DNA of 64,000 nucleotides from positions 112,875-176,874 of the forward strand of contig ONJT01000002.1 in the NCBI GenBank assembly GCA_900318245.1. Direction: 5' to 3'. Under the pieces are notes generated by a model, which was not told the origin of the DNA, searched no databases, and saw only the letters and a list, made by a program, of their open reading frames with translations. The stretch is from an uncultured Bacteroidales bacterium. Lineage in GTDB: Bacteria; Bacteroidota; Bacteroidia; Bacteroidales; Paludibacteraceae. Below, piece after piece: positions 35,501 through 41,974 of the stretch. A program made the position numbers and the translations under genes. The first letter of the stretch is position 1, and the number at the start of each line of letters is the position of its first letter.

Positions 35501-36176
35501 CTTGAAAAACAGCAATCTTTCGATCAGATTCCACCATAGTACCGGTAACATCATCCGCATAATTGACAGGTTGAAAGAGCAGAACTTGTCTCTCGTCGAT
35601 AGGAAAAAGAGTCGTCTGTCCGGCCGGAATATTCTCATTCGTCGTCACACATGTCAAATCGACACGAGGTCTTACTCGAACTGTACTTCCGGTTTCAACT
35701 CCTACAACTGTGAATTGGGAATAAGTAGGCACATCATCAATCAACGAACCCGGTATTCCTTGAACCATATATTTCTTCCCCAACAAGCGCTTAGGAATGA
35801 TTGCCGTTTCTGCCGAAGAAGTTGTTGCTATACTGTTAATATTGACAAAACATGCTCCTGAAGAATGAATAGACACACCCTTCAAAATAGCATCTTCCAT
35901 GTTATCTATAAAAACTACCTTGCTGGTTCCTTGAACTACATGAAGCGTGTTCTGACCATTATTAACCGAGGTCGAAAAAGTCAAATCTATATCGTCAGGT
36001 GCAGATATAGAAATGGCACATTCCCTAAGGTTGGTAGGAACATAGGTGTTAGGTCCCTTCCAATTCCAGTGGTCAAGAAGAGTAAAATAAAAATCTTCCT
36101 GCGCATACAGCCCCGCACCAACGCCCAATAGCATCAGCGCAGTAAATAGCATTCTATGTATAAAACGCTTTACCAT
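32505..36176 (-). CDS. Large secreted surface protein with IgGFc-binding-like and tandem jelly-roll/Ig modules
   Basis: Start at ATG 36176, after the promoter, giving 1223 residues with signal peptide (MVKRFIHRMLFTALMLLGVGAGLYA). Roughly residues 60-450 match the IgGFc_binding-type N-terminal domain (FEQARPISSWGKEFIIPK, CDWKITVAEDNTEVYIY). Two copies of a module follow (LLFREDFGGNDPxDPxxG ... WHLQDDHTHFGDLTRGY ... GNDFAIDDIEIRLC), each with an Ig-like domain (YKWLFSADSLTWSEL and YQWFYSSDNETWTAV). The C-terminus ends in a short sorting-like tail (YDSRGVPVRENQVTHGIYLY). A likely cell-surface or gliding-type adhesin; the ligand is unknown. Confidence 0.82.
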   Translation of the reverse strand: MVKRFIHRMLFTALMLLGVGAGLYAQEDFYFTLLDHWNWKGPNTYVPTNLRECAISISAPDDIDLTFSTSVNNGQNTLHVVQGTSKVVFIDNMEDAILKGVSIHSSGACFVNINSIATTSSAETAIIPKRLLGKKYMVQGIPGSLIDDVPTYSQFTVVGVETGSTVRVRPRVDLTCVTTNENIPAGQTTLFPIDERQVLLFQPVNYADDVTGTMVESDRKIAVFQGNTIARYPSSVTWSDNVFEQARPISSWGKEFIIPKCAGLMLCDWKITVAEDNTEVYIYDENGTKERHVKNAGEWFTQTLYSASSDLVVRHIETSKPVCCYLYLPGSSANNDKGDPAMIEIAPVDNMVTEARWGKTQTSENAPHTLALLVITPLADETKVQYNNQVLSSYASQSGVQRMETDGFVVYQIPFTAESGTLISSGEGFSAHIIHYAKTAEGSGYSLSLPEEPQQTELCMDGTLLFREDFGGNDPEDPRVGQDPVSGMSYEQATTDAFGSMKAGKYLVTKQGYCNGNGTSQWHLQDDHTHFGDLTRGYLLEIDGAGDHAAFYSTTIDGLCEGSKLTFSAYVANVMTWGMYVGSPGRYSYPRLKFVLTNPDTGAELATYDTGDIPYDDSYTGDNTCWKQSAEWHLVGMNFTVPSGLDQIQLTIYNNATGTTGNDFAIDDIEIRLCAPPVTVEGGNELCTNEKATLTANFTNDGTFPEPLKYKWLFSADSLTWSELTETTSTLTMSAIQKADSGWYRVAVSSRDNIDYVNCRAMSEPFLLKVQECVQPVDELCSNERLLFREDFGGNDPDDPERGSTRPPGMDNQYRLGGNCYLTKKGIRNSSNPDYSLWHIQDDHTYPNDYTRGYFLEIDGLGNNVPFYSTMIEGLCEGSEMTFSAYVVNVTTANQIASYWQRGVEYAYPHIRMVLTNPQDESILAIQELDTIGYDWSLYKVSDAWKLSAQWQRMGMSFSVPPGVDAIRLTIDNFVTAYSGNDFAVDDIEIHICLPPVRITSPELVCEKDPYSFEIEFENDGSMPEPLEYQWFYSSDNETWTAVDGGTVRELSFDKVTSDKVGWYKVAVAGSGNIDRVNCRTESEPFRLDVEECHRCANIIVNKYNWVLLVDNVKVRELFPNRTVLRYQWYKNGEPIPGANEDDYSEFDELHGTFQMILTLDGDEEVCSNILEINTAVQEEQPVHVFIYDSRGVPVRENQVTHGIYLYRYEQGDQVWTEKKFIP

Positions 36177-36229
36177 TTCTAAGTACACTGTCGGTTGTAG
36201 CGAATATATTTTTCCAACCTTTGCGACTG

Positions 36230-36260
36230 CAAAGGTACAAAGATTTTTTGATATATGCAA
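36230..36260 (-). promoter_or_regulatory. Promoter of the large surface-protein operon
   Basis: Minus-strand TTG (36260-36258), 20-bp spacer, TACCTTTG (36237-36230); start near 36223, 47 nt before the ATG. Confidence 0.83.
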
Positions 36261-36297
36261 GAATTTAATACAAAATTATTCAATTATGATGCTTTCA

Positions 36298-36418
36298 GGG
36301 GGTGCAGCGAGGGTGTAGTCGGGGTGCAAAATACCCTGAAAGATCCCCGAAAACCTCGCACTTATCGCGTACTTATGACGTACTTATCACGCACTTATCA
36401 CGCACTAAATTTTGCATG
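36298..36418. repeat. Array of about 11 diverging 11-bp units
   Basis: Units in phase: gggggtgcagc, gagggtgtagt, cggggtgcaaa, ataccctgaaa, gatccccgaaa, acctcgcactt, atcgcgtactt, atgacgtactt, atcacgcactt, atcacgcacta, aattttgcatg. TTTCAGGG/CCCTGAAA also forms a stem around the first units. It lies in the 685-bp gene-free stretch 36177-36861. Confidence 0.8.
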
Positions 36419-36429
36419 TTATTTCGTTT

Positions 36430-36454
36430 GTATTATATACTACGTATATAATAC
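36430..36454. repeat. Perfect inverted repeat GTATTATATAC-TAC-GTATATAATAC
   Basis: Two 11-bp arms around TAC. Same design as 10828-10850; both sit beside an 11-bp repeat array. Confidence 0.8.
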
Positions 36455-36465
36455 TGGAGAGATAA

Positions 36466-36840
36466 TAAAAAAACGGGAAATGAAAGGAGCGGGCACAAAA
36501 AAAGCGTCGCACAACGTTTGCTCGAGAAAACTTCCTGAGAATAGGATTTGAGGCCTGCTTTTTCCTCTGTAATCCGGCCACCTCATCGCTACCCGGGGAT
36601 TAGGAATGTAAACTAATCCAATGCACGGGGTCTCGGCGTAGAGTACCGGCACGCCATTAGTGAAGCATTTGCACTCGGTTAGTTGTTAGAGTTTTCCGGT
36701 TCCTATGCGTTGTACGACGCTCGCTTACATTAGAACTCCGCGTGACTCGCGACTACGTCGCTCGATGACGCCTACGTTCTATGCTACGCTCTTAGCTCGG
36801 ACTATCCTCAGTCCTCGCTAGAAAACTTAGTATGGGTGTT
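36466..36840. other. Gene-free stretch with several hairpins, possible structured RNA
   Basis: No credible ORF. Hairpins include GGATTAG/CTAATCC (36598-36620), GAGG/CCTC, GGACT/AGTCC, and GCGAC-TAC-GTCGC. On the minus strand the hairpin group ends near a GCTTTTTTT run at about 36500. Could be an RNA gene, a decayed element or a REP-like cluster. No known RNA class was recognised. Confidence 0.35.
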
Positions 36841-36861
36841 AGTATATATTTCTTTTTTATT

Positions 36862-38226
36862 TTACCGCCGCCAGCCCAGGGTCAGGACGATGCGGTGGGT
36901 GGCAGTATTGAGATCGTATGGGTTATCAACGGCATTCTCATGGGCGTAGAGCTGCATGCGCTGCCAGCGGTATTGGTAAGCCGCTTGGACAACGAAATAT
37001 TGTCCTCGATAGCCGATGCCTCCGGAGACGTATTGCGACCACCTGACGCGCTGGAAATAGACGTCCTGGCGGTGCAGCGTCGGATCCACATGCACCACGT
37101 TGTTCGAACGCGAGAAAGCGCTCTCGAAGGCATAGCCGGCGTTGATATACAGTCCCGGCACAGGGATGATTTCAAGGCCCATGCGCAGGCTATGATTATC
37201 GAGGGCGTTCGCCTGATGACGATAGTCATACTGGAACGCAATGAGGGCGTAATAGTTCACCTGGAAGGCCACCGAAGTACTGAGGTGCAGCGGCTGATGA
37301 TAGTCATTGAACTCATTGTTCGTGATCCAACTGGTATTACGCACCGAGTCCGTAAGGGCTTGGAGGTCACCGTCGGTACTGCGGCGCAGTTTGCCCACAG
37401 ACGGTGTCTCGAGGCCAAAGCCCAGGCGCAACCAAGCGGTCGGACGATAGATGAGTCCCGCCGAGAGAGCGGCTCCTGCGCCGGTGAAGAGCAGCGAAGT
37501 CCAGTTATTGTTATACCACGCTTTCTGCTGCGCGTTATAGATATCGAAGGTCTCGTCGTACTCCGCTTCGCCGGCAAAGGAGAAGGAATGGATGCGCAGC
37601 CCGAGGCCTACGTACCACTTATGCGCGATATTCATCGCCCAATCGAAGGAATAATTATTCACATAGCCCCACTCGCGCAGTTTCAGCCAGTTGGAGGCAT
37701 TCATGCGCTCCGTGCAAAACGGAATACCGAGGTCCACGCCGGTGGAGGCAAAGAGTTTGCCGAGCGAAGGAATTCCCTCGAGGCCCTGGACATTATAGAG
37801 GCGATTATACGACTGCACACGATGGTACGAGAAGAGAAAGTTATGCGCCTGCACACCTACCCCGTCCACTGCGCCGGTCGGTATATGAATGACGATAGAG
37901 GCCTGCGGCGCCATGAAGAGGTTCGTTCGGCCTCCGAGGTTCGTGCCGCGCTGGTAGACATTGTCGATGGCATCATCGAGCGTGAGCATCACTTCGTGAT
38001 GGCGATACAAGCCCAGTCCGGCAGGGTTGTCGAGCGCCGCCGAAGGATCACCGCCGATAGCCGTCATCGCACCGCCCATGCCCACATAACGCGCCGTACC
38101 CATGATCGACCGCTCGCCGAGACGCTGAGCGTCTTGGGCAAAGGAAAGTGAAAGGTAAAAGGTGAAAGGTGAAAGGAGCACCATCCACAATCCGATTATT
38201 CTATATATATACCTTTCAATTTTCAT
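36862..38226 (-). CDS. OmpP1/FadL-like outer-membrane protein
   Basis: A 454-residue barrel protein. The N-terminal GTARYVGMGGAMTAIGGD followed by PSAALDNPAGLGLY is the hallmark of the OMPP1/FadL/TodX group, which includes PorV-like proteins; a long series of amphipathic strands follows and the last strand ends ATHRIVLTLGW. It moves hydrophobic molecules or serves type IX secretion; which one cannot be told. The hydrophobic core of the signal peptide (residues 17-29, LLSPFTFYLSLSF) is encoded by an 8-bp AAAGGTGA repeat. It follows the small lipoprotein gene by 10 bp. Confidence 0.82.
   Translation of the reverse strand: MKIERYIYRIIGLWMVLLSPFTFYLSLSFAQDAQRLGERSIMGTARYVGMGGAMTAIGGDPSAALDNPAGLGLYRHHEVMLTLDDAIDNVYQRGTNLGGRTNLFMAPQASIVIHIPTGAVDGVGVQAHNFLFSYHRVQSYNRLYNVQGLEGIPSLGKLFASTGVDLGIPFCTERMNASNWLKLREWGYVNNYSFDWAMNIAHKWYVGLGLRIHSFSFAGEAEYDETFDIYNAQQKAWYNNNWTSLLFTGAGAALSAGLIYRPTAWLRLGFGLETPSVGKLRRSTDGDLQALTDSVRNTSWITNNEFNDYHQPLHLSTSVAFQVNYYALIAFQYDYRHQANALDNHSLRMGLEIIPVPGLYINAGYAFESAFSRSNNVVHVDPTLHRQDVYFQRVRWSQYVSGGIGYRGQYFVVQAAYQYRWQRMQLYAHENAVDNPYDLNTATHRIVLTLGWRR
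38141..38176. repeat. 8-bp repeat forming a signal-peptide core, family D
   Basis: AAAGGTGA-type units in tandem; minus-strand reading gives SPFTFYLSLSF. Similar TTTTCA(C/T)-rich DNA recurs at 38214-38243 and 45122-45149 between genes. Confidence 0.65.
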
Positions 38227-38236
38227 TTTTCACTTT

Positions 38237-38488
38237 TCATTTCTTGATACGGATGGTTACAGTGGTGTCTTGGATGTTGAGGTACTCGATACTTTGAGTA
38301 GTCGGAGTATTCGGAGTAGTCGGAGTAGTCTGATTAACATGCGTCACCGGAATACTCGGAGTAGGCAGATCGCCCTTCTCTACCTCAGGCGAATAGTAGG
38401 CATCGTCGATGGGAATGCTATTCGCGGTCGAGCAGGCGGCGAAAAAGGCCGCGCTGATAAGCAGTACTATGTATGGTTTTTTCGACAT
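38237..38488 (-). CDS. Small lipoprotein with repeat-derived tail
   Basis: An 83-residue protein with a lipoprotein signal (MSKKPYIVLLISAAFFAAC) and then a short acidic/polar mature part. Residues 42-66 (TPSIPVTHVNQTTPTTPNTPTTQSI in part) are encoded by the family A 9-bp repeat, nearly a third of the protein. It lies between trpS (33 bp) and the OmpP1-like gene (10 bp). Function unknown. The high share of repeat DNA makes it possible that the gene was built or extended by repeat growth. Confidence 0.68.
   Translation of the reverse strand: MSKKPYIVLLISAAFFAACSTANSIPIDDAYYSPEVEKGDLPTPSIPVTHVNQTTPTTPNTPTTQSIEYLNIQDTTVTIRIKK
38291..38365. repeat. In-frame 9-bp repeat block, family A copy 3
   Basis: Four TCGGAGTAN-type units ending in TCTGATTAACATG, then a further GGAATACTCGGAGTAGG unit pair. 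It encodes NQTTPTTPNTPTTQ on the minus strand. Confidence 0.8.
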
Positions 38489-38521
38489 ATCGGTATATCG
38501 ATATTCCGGTATTCCGACCGA

Positions 38522-39511
38522 TTAGATTTTGCGGAAACCGATGATCTCGCGAACCTCTTCGATCGTTTTCTCTGCACGGGCAGCGGCTTTTTCTGCTCCG
38601 TCGCGCATGACACGCTCGAGGAAAGCATCGTCGGACGAGTACGCGAGGATGCGTTCACGTATCGGCGCCAGCAGTTTATTGGCATCCGCCGCCATCTGCT
38701 TCTTCATGTCGCCATAGCGGATCTCCATGCGGTTATAGAGGTCGTTGTAGTACTCCGTCGCCTCGGGTCCGCAGAGCAGTTCGCAGAGCGTGAAGAGGTT
38801 TTGAATGACATCCGGTTTCTCTTGGTTGAGTTGGGTCGGTCCTTGGTCCGTCACCGCCCGCATGATCTTCTTGGTGACCGTCTTCTCGTCATCGCACAGA
38901 TAGAGGCAGTTGCCTTCGGATTTGCCCATCTTTCCCGTCCCGTCCAGTCCCGGCACTTTGACCGCTTTGTCGGCAAAATGGAAGGAGGCGGGTTCTTTGA
39001 AATACTCGACGTTATAGATTCTATTGAATCTACGGGCGAAGAGTCGCGCCATTTCCATGTTCTGCTCCTGGTCCTTTCCAACGGGCACTTTGTCGGCCTT
39101 GTGCATCAGGATATCCGCCGCCATGAGGCAGGGATAAGTGAGCAGTCCGGCATTGACATTATCGGGTTGCTTTCGCACTTTCTCTTTGAAGGACGTTACA
39201 CGCTCGAGTTCGCCCAGGTAGGCGTTCATATTGAGGTACAGATAGAGCTCGAGTACTTGCTTCACGTCGGACTGCACATATATCGGCGCCTTCTCGGGAT
39301 CAATGCCGCAAGCGAGGTATTCGCTGAGGATGGTCTTGACGGAATTACGGATGTTCTCCGGCGTCGGATGGGTCGTAAGCGAATGCCAGTCGGCGATAAA
39401 GAACATGCAGTCGTACTCGTCTTGCATCTGCACAAAACTCTTCACCGCCCCGAAATAGTTTCCGAGGTGCAGGTTTCCCGTAGGGCGTATTCCACTAATA
39501 ACTCTCTCCAT
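38522..39511 (-). CDS. trpS: Tryptophanyl-tRNA synthetase
   Basis: Start at ATG 39511 (MERVISGIRPTGNLHLGNYFG). The 329-residue class I synthetase has the HIGH-type motif HLGN and the KMSKS-type motif GKMGKSEGN, and the typical CGIDPEKAPIYVQSDV and DQEQNMEMARLFARRFN blocks. It charges tRNA-Trp with tryptophan. Downstream of the stop, 38489-38517 is TATCGGTATATCGATATTCCG-like simple DNA. Upstream, GATTTCAAATTT occurs twice between trpS and the Lrp gene. Confidence 0.95.
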   Translation of the reverse strand: MERVISGIRPTGNLHLGNYFGAVKSFVQMQDEYDCMFFIADWHSLTTHPTPENIRNSVKTILSEYLACGIDPEKAPIYVQSDVKQVLELYLYLNMNAYLGELERVTSFKEKVRKQPDNVNAGLLTYPCLMAADILMHKADKVPVGKDQEQNMEMARLFARRFNRIYNVEYFKEPASFHFADKAVKVPGLDGTGKMGKSEGNCLYLCDDEKTVTKKIMRAVTDQGPTQLNQEKPDVIQNLFTLCELLCGPEATEYYNDLYNRMEIRYGDMKKQMAADANKLLAPIRERILAYSSDDAFLERVMRDGAEKAAARAEKTIEEVREIIGFRKI

Positions 39512-39533
39512 TGATGATTTCAAATTTATGATT

Positions 39534-39992
39534 TCAAATTTCTACGGGTATTTGACGATAGATCGGTTGCGCGAGGGCCGTTAACGTAGTTGTATCCGAT
39601 ACGCCCGGAATAGCCTGAATCTTGGTGGTCAGGAGCGAGAGGAGGTGCTCGTTATCATGCGCAAAGACCTTAATCAGGATACCAAACGCGCCCAAGGTAT
39701 ATTGCGCTTCGACCACCTCCGGTATCTGCTGCAAAGCAGTAATAACCTGGTTGGACATTGAGGCCTTCTCCATCGTGATACCAATATAAACGCAGAGCTG
39801 ATAGCCTAACATCTTCGGCTGCACATGGTAACTGGAACCGGTGATGACACCGTTGTCAAACATCTTCTGCACGCGCTGATGTACCGCGGCGCGACTCACT
39901 CCACATTGCTCCGCCACCTCCTTGAACGGTATACGGGCACTCGTCGTAATAATCTTAAGAATTTTGCGATCTAACTCGTCAATTTTTTCCAT
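39534..39992 (-). CDS. Lrp/AsnC-family transcription regulator
   Basis: Start at ATG 39992 (MEKIDELDRKILKIITTSAR). The 152-residue protein has an N-terminal winged helix-turn-helix (FKEVAEQCGVSRAAVHQRVQKM) and a C-terminal RAM domain (YIGITMEKASMSNQVITAL, GAFGILIKVFA). Such proteins sense amino acids as octamers. Its promoter interlaces with that of the divergent methyltransferase gene, so autoregulation and control of that gene are likely. Effector unknown. Confidence 0.9.
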   Translation of the reverse strand: MEKIDELDRKILKIITTSARIPFKEVAEQCGVSRAAVHQRVQKMFDNGVITGSSYHVQPKMLGYQLCVYIGITMEKASMSNQVITALQQIPEVVEAQYTLGAFGILIKVFAHDNEHLLSLLTTKIQAIPGVSDTTTLTALAQPIYRQIPVEI

Positions 39993-40021
39993 TATTTTGA
40001 TAAAATGATTAAATTCGAGTG

Positions 40022-40052
40022 CAAAGATACAGTATTTTTTGGATATATGCAA
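40022..40052 (-). promoter_or_regulatory. Promoter of the Lrp/AsnC gene
   Basis: Minus-strand TTG (40052-40050), 20-bp spacer, TATCTTTG (40029-40022). It overlaps the opposite-facing promoter at 40039-40069 by 14 bp. Confidence 0.82.
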
Positions 40053-40069
40053 ATTTTTTTGTACTTTTG
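40039..40069 (+). promoter_or_regulatory. Promoter of the O-methyltransferase gene
   Basis: TTG 40039-40041 and TACTTTTG 40062-40069, 20 bp apart, start near 40077 and only 12 nt before the ATG. Confidence 0.8.
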
Positions 40070-40088
40070 CCGCAAATTTTGTAACATT

Positions 40089-40736
40089 ATGACACTTGAC
40101 GAGTATATTTCCGGTCATTCGAGTCCTGAAAACGCCGTTTTGGAGGCTATCACGCGTGACACGTACGTTCATGTTTTGAACCCGCACATGCTGAGCGGAC
40201 ACGTGCAGGGTCGCGTGTTGAGTATGATCAGTCACATGATCCGTCCGAAGCGGATCTTGGAGTTAGGTACGTTCACGGGTTATTCCGCGCTGTGCCTGGC
40301 GGAAGGACTCGCCGAAGGCGGAAAACTGGTGACCATCGAGCATAATGACGAACTGGAAGAGACGATTAGACGCAATCTCTCGCGGTCGCCGTTGGGTGAA
40401 AAAATCGAACTCGTCATCGGCGATGCGAAAGAAATTCTCTCCGACCTAACGTTCGGAGCACACAACAAAGAAAATTTTGAACTCGTCTTTATCGACGCGG
40501 ACAAGCGGGAGTACTGCGCATATTTAGATTTAGTGTATCCGCTCGTGCCGGTAGGCGGATTTATCCTGGCGGACAACACGCTCTGGGACGGACATATCAT
40601 CGATCCGGCGTACGACAAAGACAAGCAGACCTTAGGTCTGAGAGCATTCAACGACCAATTAAAAGAGGATGACCGCTTTGAGCAAGTCATCCTCCCTTTA
40701 CGCGACGGACTGACGATGATTCGTAAAATCAAGTAG
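40089..40736 (+). CDS. SAM-dependent O-methyltransferase (caffeoyl-CoA OMT-like)
   Basis: Start at ATG 40089 (MTLDEYISGHSSPENAVLEA). The 215-residue cytoplasmic class I methyltransferase has motif I LELGTFTGYSALCLAEGL and ETIRRNLSRSPLGEKIELVIGDAKE. A metal-binding LVFIDADKREY block and GGFILADNTLWDGHI follow, as in the divalent-metal-dependent catechol/caffeoyl-CoA OMT group. The small-molecule substrate is unknown. It is divergent from the Lrp-type regulator with interlaced promoters. Confidence 0.9.
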   Translation: MTLDEYISGHSSPENAVLEAITRDTYVHVLNPHMLSGHVQGRVLSMISHMIRPKRILELGTFTGYSALCLAEGLAEGGKLVTIEHNDELEETIRRNLSRSPLGEKIELVIGDAKEILSDLTFGAHNKENFELVFIDADKREYCAYLDLVYPLVPVGGFILADNTLWDGHIIDPAYDKDKQTLGLRAFNDQLKEDDRFEQVILPLRDGLTMIRKIK

Positions 40737-40756
40737 TCCGTTTTCAGTATTCAGTT

Positions 40757-41974
40757 TTACTGCAAACAGTTATCGAGTGCCGTCTTCAGGGCCTGTTTAT
40801 CCAAGTGCTGACCAATGAAGACGAGTTTCTGCATTCTGTCGCCGTATTGGTCGTCCCAGTCTTTGCGCAGTTGGGCATCATCCGCCATGAGTTGCATCAG
40901 CTCCTCTTTTGGCATGGTAGCAAACCACTCACCGGCTTTGCGCAGGTTGAACTGGCGACCGGCCTGCTCGAAGAGATAGCACATGTCGTATTCTTCAGCG
41001 AAATAGCACATTCCTTTGCAACGCAGCACGTTCTTCGGCCAGTGCGCCGCGACGAACTCATCGAAGAGCCCGAGGTCGAAAGGTTTCCGCGCGTAATATA
41101 CATAGGTGTCAATACCGAACTCCGCGAGGTGATCATGCCCCTCATGGTCGTGCCCCTTTCCGTCTAGGGTTTCCCCCGTTTCATCGGGGGACACCTCATC
41201 GTCGTCATCGTCGTCTTCATCATGGTCGTGGTGATGATGCGCGTCTTCGACCTCCTGAATCCAGGTCGCTGAAGTAGCGGTGCGGTCGAAGTCAAAAAGG
41301 TGGGTATTGAGCAGTTTGTCGAGGTCCACGTCGCAGTAGTTGGTCTCGATGATCTCCGCATTCGGCTGGATAGCCCGGATGATGGATTTGATATGTTCCA
41401 ACTCCTCGGGAGCCACTTCTGCAGCCTTGTTGAGCAGGATGAGGTTGCAGAACTCGATTTGCTCGATGACGAGTGCCTCGAGGTCTTCCTCTTTAGGCAC
41501 ATAGTGCGCCAAAGCATCGCCCCCATTGAACTCATCCCTCAGACGCAGCGCGTCCACTACGGCGCAGATACAGTCCAACACAGGCAGCCCGTCTTGGGCA
41601 AACTGCGGCACCATTTCCGCATAACTGCAAAGGGTCTGCGCGATCGGTGCGGGTTCGCAAATACCGGAAGCCTCGATGACGATGTAGTCATAGGCTTTTT
41701 GTGCGGCGAGGTCGTGCAGTTGCGAAACAAGATCCATTTTCAGCGAGCAGCATATACAGCCGTTTTGGAGGGCTACGAGGCTGTCATCGCTCTGGCTTAC
41801 CACCCCGCCCTGTTGGATCAACGAAGCATCGATATTCACTTCGCCAATATCATTGACAATAACCGCAAAACGGATGCCTTTCGTATTCGTCAGAATGCGG
41901 TTCAAAAGTGTGGTTTTGCCGCTCCCGAGATAACCCGTGAGCAGCAAAACCGGTATTTTATTAATCGTTAACAT
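40757..41974 (-). CDS. CobW/ZNG1-family GTPase metallochaperone
   Basis: A 405-residue G3E GTPase: Walker A GYLGSGKTTLLN, the metal-binding CICC motif in NGCICCSL, Walker B/ASGICEPAP, and GTP-specificity NKAAE. A His/Asp-rich linker (about 243-282, HHHHDHDEDDDDDDE and HDHEGHDH) suggests zinc or cobalt storage. The linker is interrupted at 261-274 by VSPDETGETLDGKG from the family B hairpin repeat. A CobW_C domain follows (FDEFVAAHWPKNVLRCKGMCYF). It overlaps the GT117 gene by 14 bp. Confidence 0.9.
   Translation of the reverse strand: MLTINKIPVLLLTGYLGSGKTTLLNRILTNTKGIRFAVIVNDIGEVNIDASLIQQGGVVSQSDDSLVALQNGCICCSLKMDLVSQLHDLAAQKAYDYIVIEASGICEPAPIAQTLCSYAEMVPQFAQDGLPVLDCICAVVDALRLRDEFNGGDALAHYVPKEEDLEALVIEQIEFCNLILLNKAAEVAPEELEHIKSIIRAIQPNAEIIETNYCDVDLDKLLNTHLFDFDRTATSATWIQEVEDAHHHHDHDEDDDDDDEVSPDETGETLDGKGHDHEGHDHLAEFGIDTYVYYARKPFDLGLFDEFVAAHWPKNVLRCKGMCYFAEEYDMCYLFEQAGRQFNLRKAGEWFATMPKEELMQLMADDAQLRKDWDDQYGDRMQKLVFIGQHLDKQALKTALDNCLQ
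41153..41194. repeat. In-frame hairpin repeat, family B copy 2
   Basis: Same element as 2711-2754: CCCCTTTCCGTC, AGGGTTT, and the stem TCCCCCG-TTTCAT-CGGGGGA, then CACC. It encodes VSPDETGETLDGKG. Confidence 0.85.

Noticed and set aside
36255-36551. Plus-strand ORF of 98 codons across the 11-bp array
   Set aside because: The frame merely crosses the repeat array; no promoter or domain, and 11 is not a multiple of 3.
36466-36700. RNase P RNA or tmRNA in the hairpin-rich gap
   Set aside because: The conserved RNase P segments and the tmRNA alanine-acceptor/tag features are not visible.
36832-38151. Plus-strand ORF of 439 codons opposite the OmpP1-like gene
   Set aside because: Shadow of the barrel protein's reading frame.
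38162-39514. Plus-strand ORF of 450 codons opposite trpS
   Set aside because: Antisense to trpS and the lipoprotein; composition is typical of a shadow frame.
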